Assembly (NCBI GenBank): GCA_007556525.1 | Contig: SWJS01000005.1 | Coordinates: forward strand, 62,001-126,000 | Direction: 5' to 3' | Length of the DNA: 64,000 nt | Source: Lysobacteraceae bacterium CU05-9 | GTDB lineage: Bacteria; Pseudomonadota; Gammaproteobacteria; Xanthomonadales; Xanthomonadaceae | Part shown: piece by piece, positions 45,844 through 55,671 of the stretch | Layout of the letters: each line of letters starts with the position of its first letter | Numbering within the stretch: position 1 is the first letter of the stretch | Notes under the pieces: generated by a model | Told to the model about the DNA's origin: nothing | What the model saw: the letters and a program-made list of their open reading frames with translations, nothing else | Databases searched by the model: none | Made by a program: the position numbers and the translations under genes

Positions 45844-45872
45844 GTTATAGGTAGAGTAAGAGGAGTGAGTAA
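45842..45872 (+). repeat. GAGTTAGAGG module, forward copy after the S9 peptidase
   Basis: GAGTTATAGGTAGAGTAAGAGGAGTGAGTAA, starting inside the TGA stop codon of the peptidase and running into the GGGCGCC terminator. Inverted partner at 46025-46059. The 240-base convergent gap holds this pair, two terminators and little else. Confidence 0.75.
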
Positions 45873-45874
45873 TT

Positions 45875-45897
45875 GGGCGCCTTCGGGCGCCCTTTTG
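45875..45897 (+). terminator. Terminator after the S9 peptidase (GGGCGCC hairpin)
   Basis: GGGCGCC and GGCGCCC around a TTCG tetraloop, followed by TTTTG. Same stem as after ppiD and sspA. Confidence 0.88.
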
Positions 45898-45958
45898 CTG
45901 CGCCGGTGCGCGCGTCGATTTCGGTAAAGCGACTATTTTCGATCTGCCACGCGCGCAA

Positions 45959-45988
45959 CAAAAAACGGGACGCCACCTGGCGCCCCGT
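45959..45988 (-). terminator. Terminator of corA
   Basis: On the minus strand CGGGGCGCCA and TGGCGTCCCG pair (one wobble) with a short loop and are followed by at least five T. It closes the leftward corC-to-corA transcript. Confidence 0.8.
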
Positions 45989-46024
45989 GCTTTTTGACTT
46001 CGCAGAAGTGCTTGTCGCGAACGC

Positions 46025-46059
46025 GGCTCTCACTAAATCGTCTACCTCTACCTCTAACT
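46025..46059 (-). repeat. GAGTTAGAGG module, inverted copy after corA
   Basis: Read leftward: AGTTAGAGGTAGAGGTAGAC then GATTTAGTGAGAGCC, nearly identical to the copy at 11501-11536. It lies 25 bases after the corA stop. Confidence 0.75.
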
Positions 46060-46083
46060 GGAGACGAGCGCAGCGAGTAGTGA

Positions 46084-47082
46084 TTAGAGCCAACCTGACT
46101 TCCTGAAACTGCGATACAACACAATGCACACCAACGCGACTGCGCCGATGACAATGCCGTAACTCCAGCGGGATTCGAGCTCTGGCATGAATTTGAAGTT
46201 CATCCCGTACCAGGAGGCGACCAGCGTCGGGACGGCGAGCAGAGCTGCCCACGCACCGAGACGCTTGACGACTTCGCCCTGGCGCACCGTGACCAACGAG
46301 AGGTTGGTGGCCATGGCGGCAGAGAGCATCTCGCGTATGGTGTCGATACCGTCGTTCAACCGCAATGCGTGATCGTGGACGTCGCGGAGGTAGGGTTGGA
46401 TTTTTTTGGTGACCAATTCCTTACGCGTGCGGAGCAACTGCGCGACGATGTCGGCCATTGGCGACGCTGCGATGCGCAACTTCGTCAACTCGAGTTTGAG
46501 CTCATACAAACGTTGGATCGTCGTTGGGTGGAAGGTTTCCGCGAGCACTTCCTCTTCCAGCGAATTGAGCTGATGATTGAAGTCATCGAGGAGCGGCAAG
46601 TAGTTGTCGACGATGGTGTCGAGCACGACGTAAATCGCGCCGGCGGAACCTTGAGACATCAATTGCGGCTCGCGTTCCAAACGCTTACGTGAAATGGAAT
46701 AACTCAAGGAACTACCGTGGCGGACGGTGACGAGGAAGCGCTTGTTAAAAAACAAATGCGTCTCACCGAACTTCACCCGGCGGTCAACGGTCTGCGCGGT
46801 TTTCACAGCGAGAAATAATGTTTCGCCGTAAGCTTCAATTTTCGGGCGTTGGTGAGCAACTTGCGCATCCTCAATGGCGAGGTCGTGCAAGTCGAATTCC
46901 AGCTGGACCTCGCGCAATGTGGTTTCGTCCGGCTCGTAAAGAGCAATCCAAACGAAGCCGTCCGTATCTGTCGCTAGAACGTCACTGACAGACGCCAGTG
47001 TGATGGGCTCCGGCGCTCCATTCTTCGGATAGTGCGTGCAGGCGACGACGCCGCTAGGTTGAGGTGTTGGAGTTTTGTCCAT
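46084..47082 (-). CDS. CorA-family magnesium/divalent cation transporter
   Basis: Pentameric channel for Mg2+ or related divalent cations. The cytoplasmic funnel occupies the first 270 or so residues, including a long helix (LYELKLELTKLRIAASPM), and two C-terminal membrane segments follow, the first ending with the selectivity motif YGMNF. The final basic tail FRKSGWL is short. ATG at 47082 is used; it lies within the 3' end of the preceding DUF4105 gene (29-base overlap). It could act in zinc or cobalt export rather than Mg uptake; sequence alone does not decide. Confidence 0.9.
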   Translation of the reverse strand: MDKTPTPQPSGVVACTHYPKNGAPEPITLASVSDVLATDTDGFVWIALYEPDETTLREVQLEFDLHDLAIEDAQVAHQRPKIEAYGETLFLAVKTAQTVDRRVKFGETHLFFNKRFLVTVRHGSSLSYSISRKRLEREPQLMSQGSAGAIYVVLDTIVDNYLPLLDDFNHQLNSLEEEVLAETFHPTTIQRLYELKLELTKLRIAASPMADIVAQLLRTRKELVTKKIQPYLRDVHDHALRLNDGIDTIREMLSAAMATNLSLVTVRQGEVVKRLGAWAALLAVPTLVASWYGMNFKFMPELESRWSYGIVIGAVALVCIVLYRSFRKSGWL

Positions 47083-48268
47083 TCCGCCATTGTAAATGGC
47101 GAACGCCAAAGAACAACCCAAAATGCAAGGGAACCATCAGTGCAATCCAATGCGCATTCGACTGTCCATTCCTGACGGTCAACCACAGCATGAACATCCC
47201 GAGCAGTGGCAACACCATGTCGACAAGGATTACAGACGCCTGCAGGCCGCGCACATTGAACGCGGATTTCGGTGCGCGCCAATAGAACCAAGCGCACAGT
47301 AGGGCCAATGGATTGAGGAGCCAGAGATTGTGGTTGCCCCACGCAAACTCATGCACGGTGAAGAACCACAGATAAGTCAGAGCCAGTCCAAACACTGCGA
47401 ACTTAATCCACGCCAGCGTTGCAATCACACTGAACACACGCGGGCAACGCTTTGCGAGCATGAGCAACAGATAACCAATCGCGACGCCTCCGATGAACCA
47501 CTGCCACCAAACGAAGCGCGGATCCGTCGCGTCAGGACGCAGCTTGTGATCGAGGACTTTCTCGGTTGATGCAACCAGTGGCTTGCCATCGACTTGCACT
47601 TGCGTCAACGCAGTTTCCAACGTTCCGGGAATGAACGCCGCATCCCAGGTATTCAACGGACGGTCGGCGCGTGGACCCAGACCCAGATCAAACAGTACAC
47701 GCATCCACGTCGCGTCATCTGCCAAGCGAACCGCTTCGCTACGATACGTGGAGCCGACGGAACTGGAGCGGAGTTGTTTTTGTAAATCACCACCCAGCAC
47801 CGTGTTTATCGCATCGCGAACGCGCGTCGAACAGTTATCGGTGAAGTACTGATAGTGATAAAAAGCATTCTCCGGCTCGGCATTCGTCGCTAACGCTTGC
47901 GCCAACGTCGTCGCTTGCGCAGGCGTCAAGTTCAACCACTGAATCGAAACGCCACGGCCTTCATGCTGATACGTCATCAAATCTTCGGATGTCGGCAACA
48001 AGGCGAGTTGATAGCGCATTTCACCGCGTGCAAACCGCGACACGAAGTCAGGTGCCGTCGGATCAAAAAATCCAAAGTTATAACTTGCACGGACGCCGTC
48101 GGGTCGCTCGACCACAATCGCGTTATGTCCAAACCGCTCCCAAAAAATCTCCCCCGGCTTCATCGTCATCACACCGATGCGCGGCGCAGCGGTGTCTTGG
48201 GCGAATAAGGGAAAACTACTGAAAACAAGGCACAACAGCACGGCGAACCGTGCAAACAGCTTAATCAT
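47054..48268 (-). CDS. DUF4105 domain membrane protein
   Basis: Exported or membrane-anchored protein of 404 residues. A signal sequence (FARFAVLLCLVFSSFPLFAQ) precedes a soluble domain with the DUF4105 features EIFWERFGHNAIVV, YNFGFFD and the NCSTRVRDAI block, then five membrane segments toward the C-terminus. The ATG at 48268 overlaps the corC stop by eight bases; an in-frame ATG at 48286 is possible. Context (corC upstream, corA downstream, all overlapping) suggests an envelope role. No activity is known for the family. Confidence 0.85.
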   Translation of the reverse strand: MIKLFARFAVLLCLVFSSFPLFAQDTAAPRIGVMTMKPGEIFWERFGHNAIVVERPDGVRASYNFGFFDPTAPDFVSRFARGEMRYQLALLPTSEDLMTYQHEGRGVSIQWLNLTPAQATTLAQALATNAEPENAFYHYQYFTDNCSTRVRDAINTVLGGDLQKQLRSSSVGSTYRSEAVRLADDATWMRVLFDLGLGPRADRPLNTWDAAFIPGTLETALTQVQVDGKPLVASTEKVLDHKLRPDATDPRFVWWQWFIGGVAIGYLLLMLAKRCPRVFSVIATLAWIKFAVFGLALTYLWFFTVHEFAWGNHNLWLLNPLALLCAWFYWRAPKSAFNVRGLQASVILVDMVLPLLGMFMLWLTVRNGQSNAHWIALMVPLHFGLFFGVRHLQWRNGQNSNTST

Positions 48269-49118
48269 CGGGAAGTACACTGACATGCAAAGTATGGAGG
48301 CGGCGGGCATCAGCCTGCGCAACACGGAAGACAAAACGACCCAAGCTCAGCTCCTCACCGGCTTCAGGCAAGTGTCCGATCGCATCGGTGATCAAACCAC
48401 CAATCGTGTCGTATTCGTCATCCTCGAATTCCGAGCCGAAACGCTCGTTGAAGTCTTCAATCGGCGTCAACGCATCGACGATGTATTGACCATCGTTTTG
48501 CGCGGCGCGAATCGAATTGCTTTCATGGGCTTCATCATGCTCATCGTCGATGTCGCCAACGATTTGCTCGAGCACATCTTCAATCGTGACGAGGCCGGCG
48601 ACACCGCCATGCTCATCAATCACGATTGCCATGTGATTCCGTAATTGACGGAACTCACGCAGCAATACGTCCAAGCGTTTCGACTCAGGAATCAAAACGG
48701 CAGGGCGCAGCAACGCATGAATCGTGCCGGGACCATTGTCCGCAACGACGCCACGCAACAAATCCTTCGCCAACAAAATACCGATGATCTGATCTTTGTT
48801 TTCGCTATGCACCGGGAAGCGCGAGTGACCCGATTCCACGACTTGTTTCATCAAGTCGATCAAGTCGTCGTCGATGTCCAGCGACACCATTTGCGAACGC
48901 GCAATCATGACTTCGCCGACCGTCAAGTCAGAGACTGCGATCGCACCTTCCATCATTTTGAGCGTGTCGGCCTCGATAAGGCCGTCTTCCTGCGCGTCCC
49001 TGAGAATCTCAAGCAAATCTTCGCGCGTGGTGGGTTCGCCGGATAGGGCATTGCCGATGCGTTCCAGCCAGGAGCGCTTTTCGGATGAACTTGACTGACT
49101 ACTGTCGTCCTCGGACAT
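48261..49118 (-). CDS. corC: CorC/HlyC-family CBS-domain protein (YbeX)
   Basis: Soluble 285-residue protein with two CBS motifs (about residues 68-185; VMIARSQMVSLDIDDDL and AIVIDEHGGVAGLVTIEDVLE) and a C-terminal CorC_HlyC transporter-associated domain (GLITDAIGHLPEAGEELSLG). Linked in enterobacteria to Mg/Co efflux with CorA and to ribosome maturation. It is the fourth gene of the miaB-phoH-ybeY-corC order and here is followed, through one gene, by an actual corA homologue, strengthening the cation link. Confidence 0.94.
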   Translation of the reverse strand: MSEDDSSQSSSSEKRSWLERIGNALSGEPTTREDLLEILRDAQEDGLIEADTLKMMEGAIAVSDLTVGEVMIARSQMVSLDIDDDLIDLMKQVVESGHSRFPVHSENKDQIIGILLAKDLLRGVVADNGPGTIHALLRPAVLIPESKRLDVLLREFRQLRNHMAIVIDEHGGVAGLVTIEDVLEQIVGDIDDEHDEAHESNSIRAAQNDGQYIVDALTPIEDFNERFGSEFEDDEYDTIGGLITDAIGHLPEAGEELSLGRFVFRVAQADARRLHTLHVSVLPDD

Positions 49119-49200
49119 GGGCGTTGCTATGACTCTTCGTCGTAAAAAAGTTACTTGTAGTTATACCAGACCACCATGAACAATGGCGTCACTGGCGCGT

Positions 49201-49674
49201 TCAGTACGGGTCGGAGATACCCAGCATCGAAAGGATTTCGCGCTCGAGTTGCTCCATCGCCTGAGCCTCACGATCATCCTCGTGATCCCATCCCAGCAAG
49301 TGCAGCGTGCCGTGGACGGTGAGGTGAGCGAAGTGGTCCATGGGTTTTTTGGACTGTTCCTGCGCTTCTTTCAGCACGACCGGTGCGCAAATGATCAAGT
49401 CACCCATCAACGGCAAAATCACATCCTTCGGCAAACCTTCCGGGCGTTCGGTTTCGAAGCTCAGGACGTTGGTCGCGTAATTCTTACCACGGTAATGATG
49501 GTTGAAGTGCTGACCTTCTTCAGTGTCGACGACGCGGATGCCGATGTTCGCTTGGCGCACGCGCGCATGCAACGCCGCTTCAACCCACTTGCGGAACGAT
49601 GCGGCACCCGGCAAACCTTTGCGTGGCAAACCGTAGCTGACAGAGACGTCGAGCTCGAGCGGACCCTTGGTCAT
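49201..49674 (-). CDS. ybeY: Endoribonuclease YbeY (rRNA maturation factor)
   Basis: Zinc-dependent RNase needed for 16S rRNA 3'-end processing and ribosome quality control. The 157-residue sequence has the diagnostic HGTLHLLGWDHEDD with three metal-binding His residues, and the upstream TNVLSFETERP strand. Start ATG at 49674 overlaps the phoH stop by four bases. Standard length and order (miaB-phoH-ybeY-corC). Confidence 0.97.
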   Translation of the reverse strand: MTKGPLELDVSVSYGLPRKGLPGAASFRKWVEAALHARVRQANIGIRVVDTEEGQHFNHHYRGKNYATNVLSFETERPEGLPKDVILPLMGDLIICAPVVLKEAQEQSKKPMDHFAHLTVHGTLHLLGWDHEDDREAQAMEQLEREILSMLGISDPY

Positions 49675-50672
49675 GACAAATCTTCCGATGAAGGATTGAT
49701 GTTGGAATTGCGGTCGCGCGCATCATACGCATTGACGATGCGAGCAACGAGCGGATGGCGCACCACGTCTTTCGATTCAAAAAACGTAAAGCTAATCCCG
49801 TTGACGTCACGCAACACTTCGAGCGCATCGCGCAAGCCGGACTTCACGTGACGCGGCAAATCCGTTTGCGTGAGATCGCCAGTGACCACTGCGGTCGAAC
49901 CATAACCGATACGCGTGAGGAACATTTTCATTTGTTCGATCGTGGTGTTCTGCGCTTCATCGAGAATCACGAATGCATCGTTCAACGTCCGGCCGCGCAT
50001 GTAGGCGAGGGGAGCGATTTCGATGGTATTTTTCTCGAGTAATTTCACGACCTTGTCGACGCCGAGCATCTCATACAACGCGTCATACAACGGGCGCAGA
50101 TACGGATCGACCTTCTGCGTGAGATCACCGGGCAGGAAGCCCAGCTTCTCGCCGGCTTCAACGGCAGGACGCACCAAAATCAAACGCTGCACCCGACCTT
50201 CATTCAATGCTTCGACGGCGCTGGCGACGGCGAGATATGTTTTGCCGGTACCTGCAGGACCAATGCCGAAGTTGATGTCGTTCGTTGCAATCGCATGCAA
50301 GTACTTCGCTTGGTTTGGACCGCGACCTTTGATCGTGCCGCGCTTGACGCGGATGTTCACGGTCTGGGGTTCGTAAGCTTTGTCGTTGGACGTTTCTTCG
50401 TTCATTGCATTCGCCACCGTGGTTGCGAGATGGATTTGGTCGTTGTCGATTTCCTGCTTTTGCGCATCGACCCAAAGGTCACGCAGAACCGTTTCTGCAC
50501 GATGCACGCCGTCAGCAGGACCGGTCACGCGAAACGCTTGACCGCGTGCACCGATCGTGACGCCGAGACGCTTTTCGATCATGCGGAAATGCGATTCAAA
50601 CGCACCACTCAAATTCGAGAACGCATCGGCATTTGTTGGAATCAATTCAAATTCGCTGACGGTCTGTGCCAT
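49671..50672 (-). CDS. ybeZ: PhoH-like ATPase (YbeZ)
   Basis: P-loop ATPase of 333 residues, partner of YbeY in RNA metabolism. N-terminal KH-like region (about 30-110) and a RecA-like core with Walker A IGPAGTGKTYLA, Walker B FVILDEAQN and GYGSTAVVTGDLTQTDLP. Its first base coincides with the last base of miaB, and it overlaps ybeY by four bases, so all are translated as one unit. Confidence 0.95.
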   Translation of the reverse strand: MAQTVSEFELIPTNADAFSNLSGAFESHFRMIEKRLGVTIGARGQAFRVTGPADGVHRAETVLRDLWVDAQKQEIDNDQIHLATTVANAMNEETSNDKAYEPQTVNIRVKRGTIKGRGPNQAKYLHAIATNDINFGIGPAGTGKTYLAVASAVEALNEGRVQRLILVRPAVEAGEKLGFLPGDLTQKVDPYLRPLYDALYEMLGVDKVVKLLEKNTIEIAPLAYMRGRTLNDAFVILDEAQNTTIEQMKMFLTRIGYGSTAVVTGDLTQTDLPRHVKSGLRDALEVLRDVNGISFTFFESKDVVRHPLVARIVNAYDARDRNSNINPSSEDLS

Positions 50673-52054
50673 TAGGCAACGGCCTCCGCAACTGCGATCA
50701 CCACACGACCACGCAACGAATTCGAACGCGCTTCGGTAATCACGACATCAACGAACTCACCGATCAAACGGGCTGGACCTGCGAAGTTCACTTGGCGCAT
50801 GTTTTCGGTTTTGCCAGTTAACTCATTCGGATCCTTGCGCGAACGACCGACCACGAGAACCTTCTCAACCTTGCCAACCATCGATTGCGAAATCGCATAC
50901 GAGTGTTCGTTGATGTGTTGTTGCAATCGCGTCAAGCGCGCGTGCTTATCCGTTTCGCTTACGTCATCAACGAGATCCGCTGCAGGCGTTCCAGGGCGGC
51001 GCGAATAAATGAAGGAGAAGGACTGATCGAAGCCGATGTCTTGAATTAGCTTCATCGTTTTCTCAAAGTCTGCATCCGTTTCACCGGGGAAGCCCACGAT
51101 GAAATCCGATGCAACCGAAATGTCAGGACGAACAGCGCGGAGCTTGCGGATTTTCGACTTGAATTCCAGCGCCGTGTAACCACGCTTCATCGCCGACAGC
51201 ACTCGATCACTTCCCGCTTGCACCGGTAAATGCAGATAGTTCGCAAGCTTCGGCACATCGCGATACGCTTCGATCAACGAATCCGAAAACTCCAGCGGAT
51301 GCGACGTCGTGAAACGAATGCGACCGACGCCATCGATCTCCGCAATCGCACGAATCAACAACGCGAGGTCTGCAACTTCAACGGTGCCGTCATCGTTTGC
51401 GGGCAGGGGACCTTGGTAGGCATTTACATTTTGGCCAAGTAAATTAATTTCTTTCACGCCTTGCGCAGCGAGCTCGGCAACTTCCACCAAAACATCTTCA
51501 AACGGCCGCGAAATCTCTGTGCCACGCGTATACGGCACGACGCAGAAAGAGCAATACTTGCTGCAGCCTTCCATGATCGACACGAATGCCGTTGGACCTT
51601 CCGCACGTGGCTCCGGTAAGTTATCGAACTTCTCGATTTCAGGGAACGAAATATCAACTTGCGGCAAACCGGTTTCGCGCTTGGCTTGAATCAACTCCGG
51701 CAAACGATGCAACGTCTGCGGACCAAACACCAAATCAACATACGGCGCGCGCTTCACGATCGCTTCGCCTTCCTGCGATGCCACGCAACCACCGACACCA
51801 ATCAGCACCGGCTTGTCGCCCTTCTTCAAAGACTTCCAACGACCGAGCTGGCTAAACACTTTCTCCTGCGCCTTCTCACGGATGGAACAGGTGTTCACCA
51901 AAATCACGTCCGCTTCATTCACGTCCGTCGTCAACTCGAGACCTTCCGATGCGGACAAAACATCCGCCATCTTCTGCGAGTCATATTCATTCATCTGGCA
52001 GCCGTGCGTTTCAATAAACAGCTTGCCGCGGACAGGATTCAAATTGTCAGTCAT
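50672..52054 (-). CDS. miaB: tRNA-2-methylthio-N6-dimethylallyladenosine synthase MiaB
   Basis: Radical-SAM methylthiotransferase modifying A37 of tRNAs. The N-terminal UPF0004 domain has cluster cysteines in [21 protein letters not shown] and [11 protein letters not shown]; the radical-SAM motif is [17 protein letters not shown]; a TRAM domain ends the 460-residue protein. Head of the phoH-ybeY-corC operon, divergent from a transglycosylase gene. Confidence 0.97.
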   Translation of the reverse strand: MTDNLNPVRGKLFIETHGCQMNEYDSQKMADVLSASEGLELTTDVNEADVILVNTCSIREKAQEKVFSQLGRWKSLKKGDKPVLIGVGGCVASQEGEAIVKRAPYVDLVFGPQTLHRLPELIQAKRETGLPQVDISFPEIEKFDNLPEPRAEGPTAFVSIMEGCSKYCSFCVVPYTRGTEISRPFEDVLVEVAELAAQGVKEINLLGQNVNAYQGPLPANDDGTVEVADLALLIRAIAEIDGVGRIRFTTSHPLEFSDSLIEAYRDVPKLANYLHLPVQAGSDRVLSAMKRGYTALEFKSKIRKLRAVRPDISVASDFIVGFPGETDADFEKTMKLIQDIGFDQSFSFIYSRRPGTPAADLVDDVSETDKHARLTRLQQHINEHSYAISQSMVGKVEKVLVVGRSRKDPNELTGKTENMRQVNFAGPARLIGEFVDVVITEARSNSLRGRVVIAVAEAVA

Positions 52055-52205
52055 GTGCTACTCAACAAGGGGAGACGGCGATTATTCCGTGCCCATGGAA
52101 ATGGACGACCATTTTAGCGCGAAACGCCTATACCCACCGACAAAATGCACGTTTCCCCCGACGAGTGTCCTTTCCCTCACGCGCGCCTCTCCGCAAACTG
52201 GATCC

Positions 52206-52862
52206 ATGAAAATCCTTCTCCTAACGCTCATCCTCGCGATCGTCCCGCCCGCCTTCGCCGGCGAAATTTATCGCTGCAGTGATCAGGGCACATCGCGTCT
52301 CTCCGACCGCCGCATCGCCGGCCAGCGTTGCGATGTCGTGCAATCCTGGGTTGAGCGCGATCCCGCTTACGTCGACGCCACCGCACTTCCCATTGAACCC
52401 GCAGCATTCACACGCCCCGCGCCGCAACGCGCACCGCCGAAGCCCACAAAACCACGAATCCTCGACGCCACACTCGATGCCACCATCCGCACGCATGCGC
52501 AACGCTGGCGCGTCGACGAGTCACTCGTGCGCGCAGTGATTCACGCGGAATCTTCGTTCAACCCGCGTGCCGTTTCACCGAAGGGCGCGATGGGCCTCAT
52601 GCAATTGATGCCCGCGACGGCAAGACGATTCGGTGTGAGCAACGCATTCGACCCTTACCAAAACATCGCCGGCGGCGTCCAATACCTTGCGTGGCTACTC
52701 AACCGTTACAAGGGTGATTGGCGGCTTGCGGTGGCGGGATACAATGCAGGGGAGGGCGCAGTTGATAAATATTCCGGCGTTCCGCCGTACCGCGAAACGC
52801 GCGACTACCTCAACAAAGTGTGGTCGTTATCACAGTCTTACGGCGCACTTTTGCGCAAATAA
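52206..52862 (+). CDS. Lytic transglycosylase with DUF4124-like N-terminus
   Basis: Periplasmic peptidoglycan-cleaving enzyme, 218 residues. Signal peptide MKILLLTLILAIVPPAFA, then a small domain beginning EIYRCSDQGTSRLSDRR (DUF4124 type, with paired Cys), a Pro-rich linker, and an SLT domain with catalytic Glu in VIHAESSFNPRAVSPKGAMG, followed by LMQLMPATA and AGYNAGEGAV. ATG at 52206 is directly followed by the signal peptide. Monocistronic, second SLT enzyme of the window. A weak CCCC/GGGG hairpin lies at about 52882-52902. Confidence 0.9.
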   Translation: MKILLLTLILAIVPPAFAGEIYRCSDQGTSRLSDRRIAGQRCDVVQSWVERDPAYVDATALPIEPAAFTRPAPQRAPPKPTKPRILDATLDATIRTHAQRWRVDESLVRAVIHAESSFNPRAVSPKGAMGLMQLMPATARRFGVSNAFDPYQNIAGGVQYLAWLLNRYKGDWRLAVAGYNAGEGAVDKYSGVPPYRETRDYLNKVWSLSQSYGALLRK

Positions 52863-52904
52863 GCCCGTTTTGGCACTCAGACCCCCTGATTTCATGCGGG
52901 GTTA

Positions 52905-52933
52905 TTGTCTATTTGTTCACCTTTTCGTTAAAC
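52905..52933 (+). promoter_or_regulatory. Candidate promoter of petABC
   Basis: TTGTCT (52905-52910) and TTAAAC (52928-52933) separated by 17 bases, about 90 bases before petA. Moderate match. Confidence 0.35.
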
Positions 52934-53021
52934 TTGTTTGTCTTTCATGGCTTCGATGGGCGGTGACGCTCTTTCGTGCCATGTGAATCTTTTGTAAATC
53001 AAGTGCTTTGCGGAGTGCCGG

Positions 53022-53633
53022 ATGGCTAATAACGAGGGCGAACAGCCCATTAATAAGGGACGTCGTCGGTTCCTGACTGCAACCACAGCTGTGGTGGGTG
53101 CGGTTGGTGCTGGCTGTGCGGCCGTGCCTTTCATCAAGTCCTGGAATCCAAGTGCCCGTGCCCAATTGGCCGGCGCACCGGTGACTGTCGATATCACCGG
53201 CCTCGAAGTTGGCCAACGTTTGGTTGAGGAATGGCGCGGTCAGCCAATCTGGATCGTCAAGCGTTCGCCGGAAATCATCAAGGATCTCCCGACGCTGGAT
53301 TCGCAGTTGCGCGATCCGAAGTCGGAGAACCCGGAACAGCAGCCAGCTTACATCAAGGGCGAAACGCGTTCGATCAAGCCGGAAATTTCCGTGCTCGTCG
53401 GCCTGTGCACGCACTTGGGTTGCTCGCCGGAAATGAAGGCTGAAATCCGTCCGGAACCTTTTGACGCGAATTGGAAGGGTGGTTACTTCTGCCCATGCCA
53501 CAAGTCGAAGTTCGACATGTCCGGTCGCGTTTATCAAGGCGTTCCTGCGCCGACGAACTTGGTTGTGCCGCCACACCATTACGAAAATGACAACACCATC
53601 GTCATCGGTGTCGATCCGAAGGGAGCTGCATAA
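53022..53633 (+). CDS. petA: Ubiquinol-cytochrome c reductase iron-sulfur (Rieske) subunit
   Basis: 2Fe-2S subunit of respiratory complex III. Twin-arginine-like signal anchor (GRRRFLTATTAVVGAVGAGC) targets the folded protein to the membrane. Cluster ligands sit in LCTHLGCSPE and FCPCHKSKFDMSG. Length 203 residues; ATG at 53022 has GGAG upstream. First gene of petA-petB-petC, with a two-base gap to petB. Confidence 0.97.
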   Translation: MANNEGEQPINKGRRRFLTATTAVVGAVGAGCAAVPFIKSWNPSARAQLAGAPVTVDITGLEVGQRLVEEWRGQPIWIVKRSPEIIKDLPTLDSQLRDPKSENPEQQPAYIKGETRSIKPEISVLVGLCTHLGCSPEMKAEIRPEPFDANWKGGYFCPCHKSKFDMSGRVYQGVPAPTNLVVPPHHYENDNTIVIGVDPKGAA

Positions 53634-53635
53634 TC

Positions 53636-54895
53636 ATGGCGAATATCCTTACGAACTCCGTGGAGAAGTTCCAGGACTGGTTTAACGAACGTGCGCCGGC
53701 TTTTGGCCCGTTCTACCGCAAGCATATGACGGAGTACTACGCTCCGAAGAATTTCAACATCTGGTACATCTTCGGAATTTTGGCGACGGTGGTACTGGTC
53801 AACCAGATCCTCACGGGTATCTTCCTGACGATGCACTACAAGCCGTCCGCGGCTGAAGCGTTCGCGTCGGTTGAATACATCATGCGGGACGTGGATTGGG
53901 GTTGGTTGATCCGCTACATGCACTCCACCGGTGCATCGCTGTTCTTCATCGTCATCTATCTGCATATGTTCCGCGGATTGATGTATGGCTCTTACCAGAA
54001 GCCACGTGAAATGGTCTGGATCCTCGGCATGCTGATTTATCTCGTGCTGATGGCAGAAGCGTTCATGGGCTACGTGTTGCCATGGGGTCAGATGTCGTTC
54101 TGGGGCGCGAAGGTCATCATCTCGCTGTTCGGCGCGATTCCTGTGATCGGTGGCTCGCTGGTCGAATGGATCATGGGTGACTACCTGCCGGGCGACGCGA
54201 CGTTGAACCGCTTCTTCGCATTGCACGTCATTGCGTTGCCACTGGTTCTGTTGCTGTTGGTCGTCCTGCACTTGGGCGCACTGCACGAAGTCGGCTCGAA
54301 CAACCCGGACGGCGTTGAAATCAAGAAGGGTCCTAAGGGCAACCGTTGGTCGCCTACCGCTCCTAAGGACGGTATCCCGTTCCACCCGTATTACACGGTC
54401 AAGGATTTCTTCTACGTTTGTTTCTTCCTGTTGATCGGCGCGTTCATCATCTTCTTCTCACCAGCCTTCGGTGGTTGGTTCCTGGAGCATGACAACTTCG
54501 TCGAAGCGAACCGCTTGGTCACGCCAGCGCACATTAAGCCAGTTTGGTACTACACCCCGTTCTACGCGATGTTGCGCGTGGTTCCGGATAAGCTCGGCGG
54601 CGTCATCGTGATGTTCGGCGCGATCGCGATCCTGTTCGCGGTGCCATGGCTGGATCGCAGCAAGGTCAAGTCCGTCCGTTACCGCGGTTGGATTACCAAG
54701 GTGATGTTGGCGATTTTGGCAATTGCGTTTGTCTGGCTGGGTAAGATCGGTGCAGGCCCAGGTACGGATCCAATGGAAACGATCATCGGTCGCATCCTGA
54801 CGGTGCTGTACTTCCTGTTCTTCCTGACGATGCCAATCTGGACCAAGATGGACCAAACGAAGCCTGTACCAGAGCGAGTGACAATGCATGACTAA
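53636..54895 (+). CDS. petB: Ubiquinol-cytochrome c reductase cytochrome b subunit
   Basis: Eight-helix, two-heme subunit of complex III forming both quinone sites. Heme-binding His pairs in RYMHSTGASLFFIVIYLHMF and RFFALHVIALPLVLLLLVVLH; the Qo-site motif is close to PEW-type loop region (PVWYYTPFYAMLR has the tyrosine version). 419 residues, long C-terminal helix included. Overlaps petC by eight bases. Confidence 0.97.
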   Translation: MANILTNSVEKFQDWFNERAPAFGPFYRKHMTEYYAPKNFNIWYIFGILATVVLVNQILTGIFLTMHYKPSAAEAFASVEYIMRDVDWGWLIRYMHSTGASLFFIVIYLHMFRGLMYGSYQKPREMVWILGMLIYLVLMAEAFMGYVLPWGQMSFWGAKVIISLFGAIPVIGGSLVEWIMGDYLPGDATLNRFFALHVIALPLVLLLLVVLHLGALHEVGSNNPDGVEIKKGPKGNRWSPTAPKDGIPFHPYYTVKDFFYVCFFLLIGAFIIFFSPAFGGWFLEHDNFVEANRLVTPAHIKPVWYYTPFYAMLRVVPDKLGGVIVMFGAIAILFAVPWLDRSKVKSVRYRGWITKVMLAILAIAFVWLGKIGAGPGTDPMETIIGRILTVLYFLFFLTMPIWTKMDQTKPVPERVTMHD

Positions 54896-55640
54896 GTTCA
54901 ATTTTTTACGGAAAATCGCGCTCGGTTTCGCGGTGGTACTGATGGCCAATTCGGCCATCGCAGCTGAAGGTGCGGCTCTGCAGCAAGCAGACACGGACCT
55001 GACGGATAAGGGGTCGCTGCAACGTGGCGCGAAGTTGTTCATGAACAACTGCTCGGGCTGTCACTCGTTGAATTTGCTGCGTTATTCGCGGATGGCTACC
55101 GACCTCGGTCTGACCGAGAAGGAAGTCATGGATAATTTGAACTTCACCGGCGCTAAGTTCGGTGAGCAAATTGGTTCGACGATGGCTCCGAAGGCCGGTG
55201 AACGTTGGTTCGGTAAGGCACCACCTGATTTGTCGCTGGTCTCGCGTAGCCGTGGTCCGAACTGGGTGTATTCGTACCTGAAGTCGTTCTACCTCGACCC
55301 TACGCGTCCGCTGGGCTGGAACAACACGGTGTTCCCGAATGCGTCGATGCCGAATCCGTTTTTTGCAGAGCAAGGCATGCAGCATGCGGTCTACGGCAAG
55401 CCTGATGCAGCAACCGGTGATCCGGTTGTCGAAAGCCTGAAGGTCACGACGCCTGGCAATCAAACGCCTGCGCAATACGATCAAACGATCCGTGACGTGA
55501 CTGCGTTCCTCGAGTATGCGGGTGAGCCTGCCGGCATCAAGCGTGAAGGTATGGGTGCCTACGTGCTCGCATTCCTGGCATTGCTGACGTTCCTGGCATT
55601 CCTGTTGAAGAACGAATACTGGAAAGACGTCGAGCATTAA
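54888..55640 (+). CDS. petC: Ubiquinol-cytochrome c reductase cytochrome c1 subunit
   Basis: Membrane-anchored c-type cytochrome that passes electrons to soluble cytochrome c. Signal sequence (ALGFAVVLMANSAIAAEG), heme motif NNCSGCHSLNLLRYS, axial Met candidates in MPNPFF or GMQHAV, and a C-terminal membrane anchor (AYVLAFLALLTFLAFLL). 250 residues. sspA follows after 31 bases without a terminator, so the operon continues. Confidence 0.96.
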   Translation: MTKFNFLRKIALGFAVVLMANSAIAAEGAALQQADTDLTDKGSLQRGAKLFMNNCSGCHSLNLLRYSRMATDLGLTEKEVMDNLNFTGAKFGEQIGSTMAPKAGERWFGKAPPDLSLVSRSRGPNWVYSYLKSFYLDPTRPLGWNNTVFPNASMPNPFFAEQGMQHAVYGKPDAATGDPVVESLKVTTPGNQTPAQYDQTIRDVTAFLEYAGEPAGIKREGMGAYVLAFLALLTFLAFLLKNEYWKDVEH

Positions 55641-55671
55641 TTGCTCGGCGCACTGAGGGAGAGATCCGGGA